Assembly: GCA_025331125.1 (NCBI GenBank)
Contig: JAOALB010000072.1
Coordinates: 62,001 to 126,000, forward strand
DNA: 64,000 nucleotides
Direction of reading: 5' to 3'
Source: Mycogone perniciosa
Taxonomy: Eukaryota; Ascomycota; Sordariomycetes; Hypocreales; Hypocreaceae
Shown here: in pieces, positions 13,579-25,964 of the stretch
How positions within the stretch are numbered: the first letter of the stretch is position 1
Layout: the number at the start of each line of letters is the position of its first letter
The notes under the pieces: generated by a model
Told to the model about the DNA's origin: nothing
Seen by the model: only the letters and a program-made list of their open reading frames with translations
Databases searched by the model: none
Translations under genes and position numbers: made by a program

Positions 13579-16500
13579 ATATCCCCCTCCCGTTAGTCTT
13601 GTCCTTAAGACCTGTTTTAATCTCTTCCCCTTTCTCGTGCGTGATGTTCTTCTTCCTGACTGTTTATTATGTCTAATAACTTATAGCCTACTCGTGCCAA
13701 ATCGACTTTTCGTCGTCGCAAGCTCGCGGATTTAATTAATACCGACGGTTTTGACGTTATGCCTTGTTCTTATTATCTTTCTCGCGGCCTGAAGTGTTAT
13801 ATAAGCGATCGTTCTTCGAAATGCAGCGAGTGCGTTTGTGCTGGTCGTCTGTATAATGGTGCGGGGGTTGCGTTGAGCTCTTGTATGTTTCCTCGAAGTC
13901 TTCTTTTCGGTGTCGTGACTGAGACTGTTTCCTAGTGTCAAGTATTGTTTCTGAGTCGCGACGTCTTGATTCTGCTAAGGAATTGGCGGAAGAACTTCTA
14001 TTACTTTGTTGTAAGGCCTTTCGCAAGGCCTAGGCGGAAATAGACAAGGCCTTAGATCGTTTAGAGCGTCTCTGTCGGCAGAAACGACAGCTACGGACTA
14101 AGGGTAAGGAAATGGTCGAGCGTGGGTTGGAGTCTTTGGATAAACTAGAAGATTTAGAGCGGCAGGAATCAGAAGTTCTCTCGGAGGTTCGGGACTTCCA
14201 GGGCATCGATCTTTTTACTTTCGATGCCTTATTAGACCCTTTATTGGGAGGCCTAGATTTCGGTGGAATTGCTGTAGAGTCGTCTAGGAGTACTGAAAGT
14301 ATTCTTTAAGTTCCTAGGAGTTATATTCCTCTCTATAGTTTTTCTATTGAATTAAGTACTAGCGTTTATTATTTTCTATTCTTATAGCTTTAATTTCCTT
14401 AACTTTATATTCTTCTTTAACTAATAAGACTTTAATTAAATTTATAATTAATCTGTTTTTTAATTCGTTTTATAATACTTTTTTAAATAGTAAAATGTAA
14501 AATACTAAGTAAATTCGGATACTGTTTAGCAGTATAAGTTTATAAATGACTTTTAAAATAATCTTTTTAACTAGGTAAGGTTTAAATTTCTTAAAATCTA
14601 ATTTATTGCTTAGTTGCATTATTTTAGTGTTTGCAATCTTTTTTCCTAGCAAATATTAATATAAGTAGACTATATCTCCCTCTTTAAAGATTAATCCATT
14701 TAATCTATACTTATCGGTATACTTTTTTATTCTTTTTTATATAAAGTAAAGGTATACCTGCATTTCTTTATATAACTGCTTTATATCCTTAGCTTTAATT
14801 TATACTTTATTGATATATAGGCCTTTCTTTAGCGCTCTATATATATCTAGCGTAAAGCTATAGTTAGCGTATATAAGGCTAAGTCCAGTTAACTTTAAAA
14901 TGTTACTATTATAAGATATTTATATAATTAATAACTTCTTTACTTAATTATTTTAATTAAAGTTAATATAACTTCTTAAATAAACTTTAATAACTTAATT
15001 AATGCATTCTATCTATCTATTTATCTATAAATAGTATATAGTGCTAAGCTTATAGTTTATGCCTAACTAATTTATAAGTACTTGCCAGAATTTAAACGTA
15101 AAGGTTAATCCTTAATCAGAAATAATCTCAGTTAAAATTATATAGTTGGCTGCAACAAATCGCAAGAATATATAGGCTAGTATTTCTGCATTTATTGCTT
15201 TCTTATATAGAAGGAAGTAAAAGTATTTAATAAATCGGTTTATAATTATTAAAATACTATTATACTTAATTTTCAATTTTAATTTAATAGATAGTAGTAG
15301 TTTAATAATAAAGTTTAATAAAATTAATTCCTATAGTTACTCTAGTATTAGTAAAAGTTAAAGTTTACTATATAGTTTATATTTTAAAGGTTTAACTATT
15401 CTATAAATTATACAGTAAAAAATAATATCTTACACTACTTTTTTAAGCCCTTAAAACTTAAAGTACTTTTATATTTATTTACAGGTTTTGCAAATATTTT
15501 TATATCTGTATACTAGGTATTAATAAACTTTTATAACTATATTCTTTTAAAGTTTATTTAAAATCTAAATCTTTTTATTTTATTATTAAATTCCTTTATT
15601 ATTAAACTCTATATCTTTTAAAAATCTATTATTATCCTAGGTAATATAATGCTTTTTAATGTATTAAAGTATTATATTATTATTAGATACTTTATATATA
15701 GCTCGAAGTGCTATTTATTAGTAATATCCTTTAAGGGTTTATTCTAAGATCTGCCTAGTATATTTAATCTTTCCCTAATTATAGTTAGCTTATCTGCTAA
15801 GTGCATCTGCTTATTTATTCTCAGATCTTTTCTAGTAGATTAAGATATAGTCGAATTCTAAAAGGTATTCCGCATAGCGGATCTATCTTCCAGAAAGTTA
15901 TTAAACTATTGCGAAATACGCAATATTCTTATAATTAATATACACCTTAACTTTATATATTCCTTTTAATAGGTAGTATCGCTATTCTTTAAATGCAAGA
16001 ATAATAGCGAGGAATTCTTTATTGTATATCGGATAGTTTAATTCTGCGCTATATAGCGCTTAAGAATAAAAGGCAATAAGGCATAGCTTGCTGTTTTTAT
16101 CCTTTTAACTAAATTAAGCTCCTACAGTAAAGTTAAAAGCATCTATTTCAACTTCCGTTTCTTTAAATAGGTTAAATATAATAAATACAGGTTTTTCTAA
16201 AATAAACTGTTTAAGTTTATTAAAGGCTTTTTATATATTTAATGCCTATAGAAACTTTTAATCTTTTTTAGTAAATTTATAAAGAGTTTATGCAATATTT
16301 TTATAGCCTTTAATAAATTATCAATAATAGTTAATAAATTTTAAAAAGCTTTAGATTTCCTTAACTGTTATAAATACAGGCTAATCTTATACTGCTTATA
16401 CTTTTAACAGATCTATACGAATTTCTTTAAAGGTAATAATATACTTTAAAAAAGTAACTTTCTATATATAGAATTTATATTTCTCTAATTCCACAAATAG

Positions 16501-19500
16501 CTTAGCATTTTATAGTATTTATAATACTTTATAAATATATGCCTTATATTCTTTAAAGGTATCCGAGAAGATTAAAATATTATCCAGGTAAATAACTATA
16601 AAGATATTAAAGTACTTTTTTAATATATTATTAATTATTTTTTAGAATATTGCGGGGGCGTTAATAAGACTAAAAGGCATAACTAAATACTCGAACAGGC
16701 TATACTTAATTCGAAATGCAGTTATCTATTTATATCCTTTCTTAATTTAGATAAAGTTATAAATGCCTTTAAAATCCAGCGCTATAAACTATTTCTTCCT
16801 ATATAGTCTATCCTATAATTCCGTAATTAACAGTAATAGGGTTCTATCCTTAACAGTAGCTTTATTAAGCTATTAATAGTCTATAATTAACTGTAGTTTA
16901 CCTCCTTTCTTTAATATAAATATAACAGGATAGCCTGCTTCTAATAAAAAGGGTTAAATATATCCTTTAATTAATATATTGTCCAGATAATCGCATAGGC
17001 TTTTAAACTCCTTTTCGTTTAAGTTGTAAATCTTGTAGAAGGTAGTGCTTGCTTTATCTTTAAGCTTAATTATATAGTCCTATTAACTATATTCCAGTAG
17101 TTTTATATTAAGTATTTCTTTAAACAGCTTATTATACTTCCAGTATTCCTTAAGAATATTCTATAGTCGTTCTAGTAACGCTGCCGTTTTAAGGCTTTTT
17201 GTTTTAAGTATTTCGTTAATATCATTAAATGCTTTCTATAAAAAGGCAATTATTCTTTAAATTCATTTATCTTTTCCTTTACTCTGCTTAAGTTTTACTT
17301 TTAGGTGGATTATTTCTATAATTAAATTAAAGGTAACTTTCTTAGTTCCTTTTTTCAGTATACTTAGGGGTTCTATATAGGATTTCTGCCCTACAGCTAA
17401 AGCCTTTCTAATAGTTCTAATTGCTAGGGAAGCTTCATTATTACGCTAATAAAGCTGGCCGTTTTCCCAGTTGATATTAAGGTTATTGCGTTTTAACTAA
17501 AGATAACCAAGAATAATATTATACTTATCGATATTCGCTATATTGCAAGGAACCACTCCTTTACATTCAGCGATTTTAAGCTTAAAATAATTAGTCTTTC
17601 GCTTAACCTATCTGTTATTATATACAAAGGCTCCTCCTTCTGCCTAATAAAGTTAATATAGTCTGGTTTTCTCTTTTTAAAGTAACTGTAGGCAATTTAC
17701 AGTTACAGGTGCAATAAAATTACCTATTACTCTACTATCCACTAATATATATAGCTAATATCCCTTAACTATTATCTTTAATTTAAAATATAGTAAATCT
17801 TTATTATTACTTTTATCGTCTAATATTTTAAAAGATATAATTTATCGATCGTTACCTTATAGCCCTTTTACAGGTAATATTAGTTATTTCCTAATTCCTT
17901 TCTTTTTATATAAATTTTACAGTTAATTGGGGTTCCTTAAAGTAAATGCTACCTTTTCCTATTATAGGCAGTTCTTTTATAGGTAATGAAGTTGAACTGG
18001 TTTTAGTGCAGCTCCCTTATAATCTAATTAATCTCTCTGTCTTCTAAGGTGGGTTTATACTTTATATACTTCTACATTCGCTACTTTTAAAGTTTTTCCT
18101 GTAGGTAGATAGCGCATTTATCCTTCTAGTAGTGTATATAGTCTAGTAATAAATATAGGGTATTATTGGCTTATTATATATACTAATCCCTTAACTTATT
18201 TTATTTATATATAATATACCTTAAACTATTGCACTTTAAATAATACTGTTGATTATATTTAAACTTTTTATTATAGTGGAAGTGCTATTCTATTAATTTC
18301 TCCTAGCAGTAAATATAATGTCCTTTAGACTTATATCTTTTAAGTCTTTATAGCTAACGATATTCTTTTAGAGTTTCGGTATTTAGTTTAATAATAATAA
18401 TTTTAAAGTCTTAATACTGTATAGTTACAGTCTACTCTTTAAAGGTATTATAATCCTATACCTATTCTACAAAGTAGAATAGGATTTTAATTAAAAATGC
18501 ATTATACTTTACTTTCTCTTAAAAGTATACTATATACCTATATATAATGCAAGTAACCTAGGATATAGCGTAGTGCTCTTTATAAATAAGGTTATTTGCA
18601 GTGTGGTCTCTTTGTATATAAAAGTATATAGGTTTTTCGCGTATAGCTAAAGCAGCTAGGATAGTTTTAATAGCTATTTTGTTATTAGCTCCGTTTTGCG
18701 TATAGAGCTGTTTATATAGGCGTAAGTTTATCCTGTTTTACTGTATACCTATAGCAACTCTCTCAATTAGGTTTAAGTGGTATTTGTTTAGCTTACCTTT
18801 AAGGTTATCGTTTATAAGTAGTATATTTTTTAATTTTAAAGGTATAGCACTATATAGTAACAGTCTATATTGTAAAGTATTATTTTTATCTTTATCATTA
18901 AAGTTACTGCTATTAGTTTATCCTTTATTGTCTGCAATAATTTAGTTAAAATATTAATAGTCAATTACAGCGACTATTTATTTATCCGGGATACTATTAT
19001 CCCCATTTAACTCTATATAGCTAAAGTCTAGGTTTTATTCTATTAAACTGCCTAAATATAGTAAATACCTATTCGCTTTATCTTCTTTAAAAATATCTTT
19101 AAAAGTTAAGGATTTAAGTCTTAACTAGTATTCCCTTTAGTTTATTATAAATATCTTTCTAGGTCGTTTTAGGTATTATCCGCTTTTATCTTTATTAAAT
19201 TTATAAATAGGGCAGCTATTATTATAGTATATAGTCCAGCTAAATAATATATAATTAATAGCTTTTAAAATTATATTAACCTTTTATTTAAGTTTTAGCG
19301 CAAGCTTCTAGGGTTTATTAGTTCTTAGCTTTTATAAAGCTTTATAGTCCTTTAAAATATATCCTAGTTTATTATAGTTATAATAGATAACCTTTACTTT
19401 TCCCTTTTAAATAGCGTTTAAATTTATTTAACCAGGTCTTTTATTATTAAAGCTAGCAATATATTCTTATCGCTTCTTGCCTTAATTTATATATCCTTAA

Positions 19501-20491
19501 TACTTATAAACTTATCTAGATTACTATTATCCTTTCTTTATATTTAAATAGAGTTTATAAAGTAAATTATCTGTATTTATATATTTTTAATAAACTTAAT
19601 AATACCTTTATTGCAAAAGAACTTATAAGCTTCCCTTTTAACTTTTAGTTTAAGTTTATTATAAAAATATTTAATAAAAGCAGAGTTTCTTTATTTAACT
19701 TTAAAAGTATAGTTTTTAAAGTATATAGTATAGTTAAAGCATTTTCCTTTCTAGACTAAGTTTATAAATTTATTTTCTGCAATGCATTCTTTACTAATAT
19801 TATTAAAGACATTCTTTAGTTTTTCCTTAAATCGATTATAGCTAGCAAATATAAACTATATTTACTTATCAGCTTCGCTTCTATTATTAAAGAAATTCCT
19901 TTAAGTGGGTTTAAACTACTTTAAGGCGTTTCCTTTAAGTTATCTAGCAGCTAAAAGGACTTTACTAGTTTCTGTGCTAAGGCTGGTTAAAAAGTAGGTA
20001 AAATAGTTGTGTAATTAAGTGAGAAACAGTTAAAGTGCTACAGTACTTCCATTAAAGTGCTTAAAGGGTTGTATTTTAAGTGACTCTCTTAAGTCCCTTA
20101 AAGGTCGGTTTCCTCTATAATTCGGCATAAAGTTTAAAGCAGGTAGGGCCTAATTCTGTAAGTTTATAATAGTTATTTATTGTTAATAAATTATTTAGCT
20201 AAGCCTAGCGTTCTCAGTAATTAAATACTAATAGCATTACTTTTATTTTACGCAATTAGCTTTTATGCGTTAAAAGGCTTCCTCTATATAAATATAAAGT
20301 TATTCCGTTTTATTAACTTTATCCTTATCTTCACTTTTATTTATATTATTATCTCTATTATTATCCTTCCCTTAACGAGGAGCTGGAATAAAGGGTAAAG
20401 TATTAAGGTTATTAAAAGAGGATACTGCAGCGGATATATTTACAATATTACTTAAAATTCTCAGTAGCCTTCTAAACAAGAGTTATTAATA
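13579..20491 (-). mobile_element. Internal region of the nested gypsy element (gag-pol relic, minus strand)
   Basis: About 6.9 kb between two direct LTRs, giving a complete element of roughly 7.7 kb. On the minus strand the RT active-site region is readable at 16579-16590 as YLDN, a G-to-A version of the conserved YLDD, followed by ILIFSDTFKE. Integrase-like text lies nearer 15000-15900. Gag and zinc-knuckle text would lie towards 18000-20400 but are too eroded to delimit. It is less AT-shifted than the outer element, consistent with a later insertion. Stops throughout make it non-autonomous. Confidence 0.75.
13669..14309 (+). pseudogene. Antisense Cys-motif/coiled-coil ORF inside the nested retroelement
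   Basis: Plus-strand reading frames in an unusually GC-normal island between the 3' LTR and pol of the minus-strand element. From the ATG at 13669 there is a stop after five codons, then a basic stretch (TFRRRKLADLINTDGFDV), paired cysteines (PCSYYLSRGLKC ... KCSECV) and, after a frame change near 13930, a Glu/Lys/Leu-rich coiled coil running to the stop at 14307-14309. The last 65 codons (from 14112) are open. Similar Cys-plus-coil ORFs accompany fungal gypsy elements as far as I recall; no function is known to me. At least two stops are TAG, compatible with C-to-T changes. It may be an element-borne accessory gene or a captured host fragment. Confidence 0.55.
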
Positions 20492-20898
20492 TATAATAAT
20501 CCAGGTTAATTCTTAATAGTTAAACTAAGGTTTATAGGTTTATATTAACAGAAAGGTTAAAGATAAATACTAAGTAGGGTAATATAGTTATACTTCTGTA
20601 AAACAGGCAGTTTTAGTAAATATAATTTATTAATAACTATTTAAATAACTATACTAAATAAATAACAAGCCAGTTATATATATATAAGGAGATCTATATG
20701 CAATTACTGATATTCTAGTAAGCGTTATTGCGATTACTGTAATAGTGCGGTAATCGAGTAAGTGATTATACTTTTTGGTGTAGTGAGCGTTTAAGTGATT
20801 ACCTTTAGCGCGGTAATCATTTACTGATGATTGGTTGGCATAACTGATATTCTCCCGTGTCCTTGTGACCTGGTCTTCGATATGGTTGGGTCGTGATA
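20492..20898 (-). repeat. 5' LTR of the nested minus-strand gypsy element
   Basis: Begins TATAATAATCCAGG, the decayed form of TGTAACGATCCGGG at 13169, and ends GTCGTGATA before TAAATGCAG. The TAAAT at 20899-20903 duplicates 13164-13168 and is the likely 5-bp target-site duplication; the end is ambiguous by about 2 bp. Differences from the partner LTR are dominated by transitions. Confidence 0.8.
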
Positions 20899-22610
20899 TA
20901 AATGCAGAAATACTAGTTTATATATTCTTGCAATTTATTTTAGTTCACTATATAATTCTAGCCGAGATTATTTCTAATTAAGGATTAACCTTTATATTTA
21001 AATTCTAGTAAGTATTTATAAATTAGTTAAGTATAAATTATAAACTTAATACTATATATTACCTATAGATAAATAGCTAGATAGAATATATTAACTAGAT
21101 TATTAAAGCCTATTTAAGAAATTATATTAACTTTAATTAAAATAATTAAATAAAGAAACTATTAATTGTATAAATATCCTATAATAGCAATATTTTAAAG
21201 TTAACTAGACTTAGCTTTATATATATTAACTATAGCTTTATATTAAATATATATAAAGCGTTAAGGAAAGGCCTATATATTAATAAAGTATAAATTAAAG
21301 CTAAAGATATAAAGCAGTTATATAAAGAAATATAGGTATACCTTTACTTTATATAAAAAAAAATAAAAAAGTATATTAACAAGTATAAATTAAAGTTAAA
21401 GATATAAAGTAGTTATATAAAGAAATATAGGTATACCTTTACTTTATATAAAAAAAAATAAAAAAGTATATTGATAAGTATAAATTAAAGGGATTAATTT
21501 TTAAAAAGGGAGAGATAGTTTACCTATACTAATATTCGCTAAGGAAAAAGACTATAAATATTAAAATAATACAATTAAGCAATAAATTAAATTTTAAAAA
21601 ACTTAAACCTTACTTAATTAAAAGGGTTATTTTAAAAGTTATTTATAAATTTATATTATTAGACAGTATTTAGATTTACTTAATATTTTATATTTTACTA
21701 CTTAAAAAAGTATTATAAAATAAAATAAAAAATAGACTAATTATAAATTTAATTAAAGTCTTATTAATTAAAGAAAAATATAAAGTTAAAGAAATTAAAG
21801 CTATAAAAATAGAAAGCAATAAACGCTAGTATTTAATAAAGTAGAAAAGCTATAAAGAAAAATATAACTCCTAGGAATTTAAAGAATACTTTAAATACTC
21901 CCAGATAACTTTATAGTAATTCCATTAAAATCTAAGCCTTTTAATAAAGGGTTTAATAAAGCGTTAAAAATAAAAAGATTAATACTTTAAAAGTCCTAAA
22001 CCTTTAAAAGAACTTTTAATTCTTACTGCTCTAGATCTTTCAGTTTATCTAAGGATTCTAACCTACGCTCAACTATCTCTTTACCTTTAGTCTATAGCTG
22101 TCGTTTTTAACGACAGAGACACTTTAAACGATCTAAAGCTTTATCCATTTCCGCCTAGGCCTTATAAAAGGCCTTATAATAAAGCAATAAAAGCTTTTCC
22201 GCCAATCTTTTAGCGGAATTAAAACATTATAACTTAAAAACAATATTTAATACTAAAAGATAATTTTAACTATAATACTAAAAAGGAAAACTTTAAGGAA
22301 ATATATAAAAGCTTAATGTAACCTCTGCACTATTATATAGATAATTAATATAAATGCACTTACTATATTTTAAAAAGCAATCGCTTATATAACACTTTAA
22401 GCTGTAAGAGAGATAATAAAAATAAAGTATAATATTAAAACTATTAATATTAATTAAATCTGCGAGTTTGCGATAAATAGAAAGTCGATTTAGTATAAGT
22501 AGGCTGCAAATTATTAAATATAATAAATAGTCAGGAAAAATGATATTATATATAAAAAAGGGGAAGAAATTAAATAGGTCTTAAAGATAAAACTAACGGG
22601 AAGGGGATAT
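20899..22610 (+). mobile_element. Outer gypsy element, right part, with polypurine tract
   Basis: Continuation of the interrupted plus-strand element (integrase C-terminal part). It follows the same text as 7740-9350, including a local tandem duplication around 21290-21480 where a segment beginning taaattaaagctaaagatat is repeated. It ends in a purine-rich run (actaacgggaaggggatat) ahead of the LTR. No intact ORF. Confidence 0.7.
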
Positions 22611-23018
22611 TATATTATAACCTAACTATATCGAAAACCAGGTTATAAGGGCATAAAAGAATATCAGTTATATTAACCAATTATTAAAAAGTAATCACTG
22701 CGCTAAAAGTAATTATTTAAACGCTTATTACACTAAAATATATAATTACTTACTTAATTACCGCACTATAGCAGTAACTGTAATAACGCTTACTAGAATA
22801 TTAGTGATTATATATAAAATCTCTTTTATATATATAACTAGCTTATTACTTATTTAATATAGTTATTTAGATAGTCGTTAATAATTGCATTTACTAAAAC
22901 CGCCTATTTTACAGAATCGTGACTACGTTACCCTGTTTAGTATTTATCCCTAACCTCTCTGTCAATATAAACCCACGAACCTCGGTTTATCCCTTGAGAA
23001 TCAACCCGGATCGTCACA
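22611..23018 (+). repeat. 3' LTR of the outer gypsy element; right border of the AT-rich block
   Basis: About 408 bp starting TATATTATAACC and ending GGATCGTCACA, same family as the three LTRs above. Its right half keeps more GC than its left half. Base composition changes sharply immediately after it. Confidence 0.75.
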
Positions 23019-23604
23019 GTTAAGTGACTTAATGGTAGTAAATTGCTTAGCGCGGGGGTTTATTGTCCTCTAAAAACGGAATTATATGACTCTAAATTTA
23101 GAGTCTTTAGAGGCAAAAAATGGAGGATATTAAACTCAAGAAAAGAGCTTGACGGGATCCCGTATATTCCAATGGATATGGTCGTATATGCTCGATGCTC
23201 ATGCTACCTGGTATAAAAGCGAGCTGGCAGAACTTTCCAAGATTTGTCTTCATCCGACGCTTCTATTGAACAGAGAATTTGAAGCGCAACAATGTTACCC
23301 CCATAGAATGTCCTAACACGACTGTATCGCTACAGATGATCATGTTTGACAGTAGGGTTGTCCTCACTGCCTGAAATCCTAGATACTTACCATCGGGCCG
23401 CCATTGACATGTCAAGACAATGTCAATTTGAAATGACGACTCACATTGCCTCAGCACTGCTTTAGACATACCGGTCACCCTGGCTCTCGAGAAAAGGAGC
23501 TGATATGGATTTATAATCATTCCGCAGTGGCTACCCGTTTATGTAACGGAGTCTCATTCCCCACAGGGGATGATAAAGAGCCCGGGAGCGAGGACGACCC
23601 CGGC
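23019..23604. other. Gene-free stretch with a nested palindrome
   Basis: No convincing gene. It begins with a palindrome, ACTCTAAATTTAGAGT at 23089-23104, flanked by an outer inverted pair (CCTCTAAA at 23067, TTTAGAGG at 23106). The rest has normal composition and may be eroded 5' sequence of the DUF7580-like gene that follows, but no frame can be followed. Confidence 0.4.
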
Positions 23605-23955
23605 TCGCGCTAGCTATCGGAGGAGGAAACTCGCTGCTGTCTCTTCATGGTTGGACTCATTTTTCTAGAGCTCATATTCACACACACGATTGAGGACTGC
23701 TACTTCCTCAAGGACTACTACGGTAAGGATGACAAGCCCAACGACCTAACGGATATCAGCACCGCGAGAAAGTGGGCCAAGAAGGTATTGGGTGAAAGTG
23801 GCCCCAACATCGCCGACGTGGTGGCAAGGTGCCTGGACTGCTCCTTTGGAGCAAGGCCGAACTTTGCGGATGTGAGGTTCAGGGAATCAGTGCACGAGGG
23901 TGTGATCAAGCCACCAGTGAGTTATTCCCAAGTTTGGTCGGATGCTATGCCATAG
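23605..23955 (+). pseudogene. C-terminal fragment of a DUF7580-like (kinase-like/prion-propagation) protein
   Basis: About 102 codons from an internal Met at 23647 to the stop at 23955. The text has the features I associate with the C-terminal end of the fungal DUF7580 family: an FLELIF helix, an IEDCYFLKDYYG segment, then STARKWAKKVLGE and the signature RCLDCSFGARPNFAD, ending in VSYSQVW. The family is usually several hundred residues, often fused to N-terminal signalling domains, and here the upstream part is missing or unreadable towards the LTR at 23018. The loss may therefore date from the retroelement insertion or a later deletion. A GVIKPP-like end suggests that the 3' end is genuine. 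Confidence 0.6.
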
Positions 23956-25504
23956 CCGTTATCAGAGGCTCTTGAGATCTGTTTTTATAAATAATATGCA
24001 GGTAACATGAAGGAAGTACGAAGACAACCACCAGGATGATTTCATTGATCTTTCAAGGGATCTAAGTTCCCTATACTGGAAGGTTGGCATTTTATCTCTT
24101 GAATCTAGTAACTTGACGATCCCCGTGATGTTCCGTGACGATCCTTTCGTCTAGACCCTTGGCATGGGAATACATACTTAGTCAATCTTTCGGCTAGCCG
24201 TTAAAGCCCCTTGTCTCATCGAAGGCTTCCCTCAGCCACTAAGTGAACTCTGCATCTTTTTTTCCATAGAAGCCGATGGTGCGCATCGAGTATGTTTTAC
24301 TTGTTCGATCGAATCTCATTCCCATCAATCATCCTGAAGCTGCCTGTCCTTCTGATCCATAGCCTGATTACTATGAATTTATTCAACCTTACTTCTTATT
24401 GAATGCTTACCGAGGTTCTTAATAACGTTGAACTTTATGCCCCTGGGAAGATCTAAGCAAACGATGTTGTGACCACTCGCAGATTCAACCTCGATCATCA
24501 TCAATCCGCTGGGAAGCATTGTCCCCATGCGTAAGGGTCTGTCAATTGAAAAGCCATCATCCGCCCTGCGACTGAAAACAGCATTGTATGGTCTACGAGT
24601 GTGTAGAAAGAGATGGACTCGTCTTGCAACAACTTTGCTAGGATAGGTTGATCCTCGAGTTTGGTGACAGATGAGAGTTCGGACACACTTTACACAAGAC
24701 GCGTCCGTGAAGAAAATCATTCCGCGGCCAGTCGTGGGCACTAAAACTCTTTAGCAACAAGCAACATAAAAGTGGCGAGTACCCAGCAATACGATGTAAC
24801 GTTGGAAGGGTCCACTCCAGGGATACGCTGCCCGACTGAGGCTCGAAATACTATTCCCCCAACGACAAGGAACCCACAGACAAGCATAGGCGTATGGACG
24901 TAGAGCTTACACTATACCATGATACTCCTGTCAGCAGATCTGCCAAGTCTGAAGTTAATGACAACCTAATGGCGAACCGTATACTACAATAGCAAAATCG
25001 CGCAACTACTTGGTAGTCGAGGCTACTAATGGTCCTGAGAAATAACTAATTGAAGAGCGTTGGTGTGAATGAAGGCATTCCCTTCATCAGCAGGAGAAAG
25101 TAAAAATTGATGTATCCATTTTGCTCAAGACGAGGACTCCTAGCGAGATATATGTATCGACTCCATCTAGAATGTGATGAATGACAGGTGCTTGGGCTGT
25201 AATGAATACCAAATTCGCTCACATTTGCTACTCGCCATAAACGGGTCGAGAAACCATCAACTCGACATGCAAACTATATACATGAATAATTCCCCAAAAC
25301 GTTTTGCGATACCAATCCGTGCCATACACTCTATTGAACCATTGGATCCAAGGTGTGGTCTTCTGTGTCTTATGATTGAACAATCATGTTCAGAAGCTAA
25401 TGCCTAACCGGTCCATCGCCGGTGGGTCATGACGGGTTCCGGTCCCAGTGCTCAAGCCTATGCCTATTTCTATCCATCCAAATGTTTTATGTCTCGCCTC
25501 TCAT
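23956..25504. other. Long intergenic stretch, no recognised gene
   Basis: Normal composition. A 120-codon minus-strand frame at 24379-24741 and an overlapping 61-codon frame at 24501-24686 look like two frames of one eroded coding region, since protein-like text alternates between them, but I recognise no family. Nothing else is supported. Confidence 0.35.
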
Positions 25505-25964
25505 TTAAGAGGTGCCGTCGCAGGCGACGAAGTTGTTACCTCTGGCACCCTGGTGGGTGATGACACCAGCAATGTCACAGTTGTCATCGATGATGACACG
25601 GTCAGCGCCAGGAGAGCCTATTTCGTTACACATTAGTCCCCCAACTCTTCATTCTAAGAGGGGGTACACAAATACACATACCGCCGTTGTAGGCCCGACC
25701 AGAAGACAAGATGGGGAACTCGCAGAAAGGGCCGCTCAGACCACCGAAGAAAAATCCCTCGCGGTTGTTGTACCGATGAGGGTAGGTCGAACTTCCGGCT
25801 GTGGAATCGTTGGAAACAAAGTTGCAGGAGGCGCTGGCAGCGGCGTTGATAGCCTTGTCGGAGTAGAATGTTCTGCCACAGGTGGCGGAATCGCGCTTGG
25901 GGAGGGTGGTTGTGGGAGCGGCGCTGGCGAGAGCGAGAAGGGGGAGGAGGCCGAAGAACTTCAT
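25505..25964 (-). CDS. Secreted guanyl-specific ribonuclease, RNase T1/F1 family
   Basis: Two exons on the minus strand, 25964-25682 and 25617-25505, split by a 64-bp GT-AG intron, giving 131 residues. Residues 1-18 form a signal peptide (MKFFGLLPLLALASAAP), followed by a short propeptide ending LPKR, a KR processing site. The mature part carries the RNase T1 fold landmarks: YPHRYNN (Tyr61, His63), CEFPILSSG (Glu82), SPGADR (Arg101) and ITHQG (His116), corresponding to the T1 catalytic Tyr38, His40, Glu58, Arg77 and His92. The enzyme should cleave single-stranded RNA 3' of G outside the cell. Four Cys could form two disulphides. A TATA-like gttatata (26094-26101) lies about 130 bp upstream. 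The reading frame is intact and size fits the family. The start is the Met beginning the signal peptide; an in-frame upstream extension lacks one. Confidence 0.92.

Noticed and set aside
13757..14026. 89- and 69-codon minus-strand ORFs in the retroelement island
   Set aside because: Arg/Ser/Thr-rich antisense shadows of the Cys-motif ORF on the plus strand.
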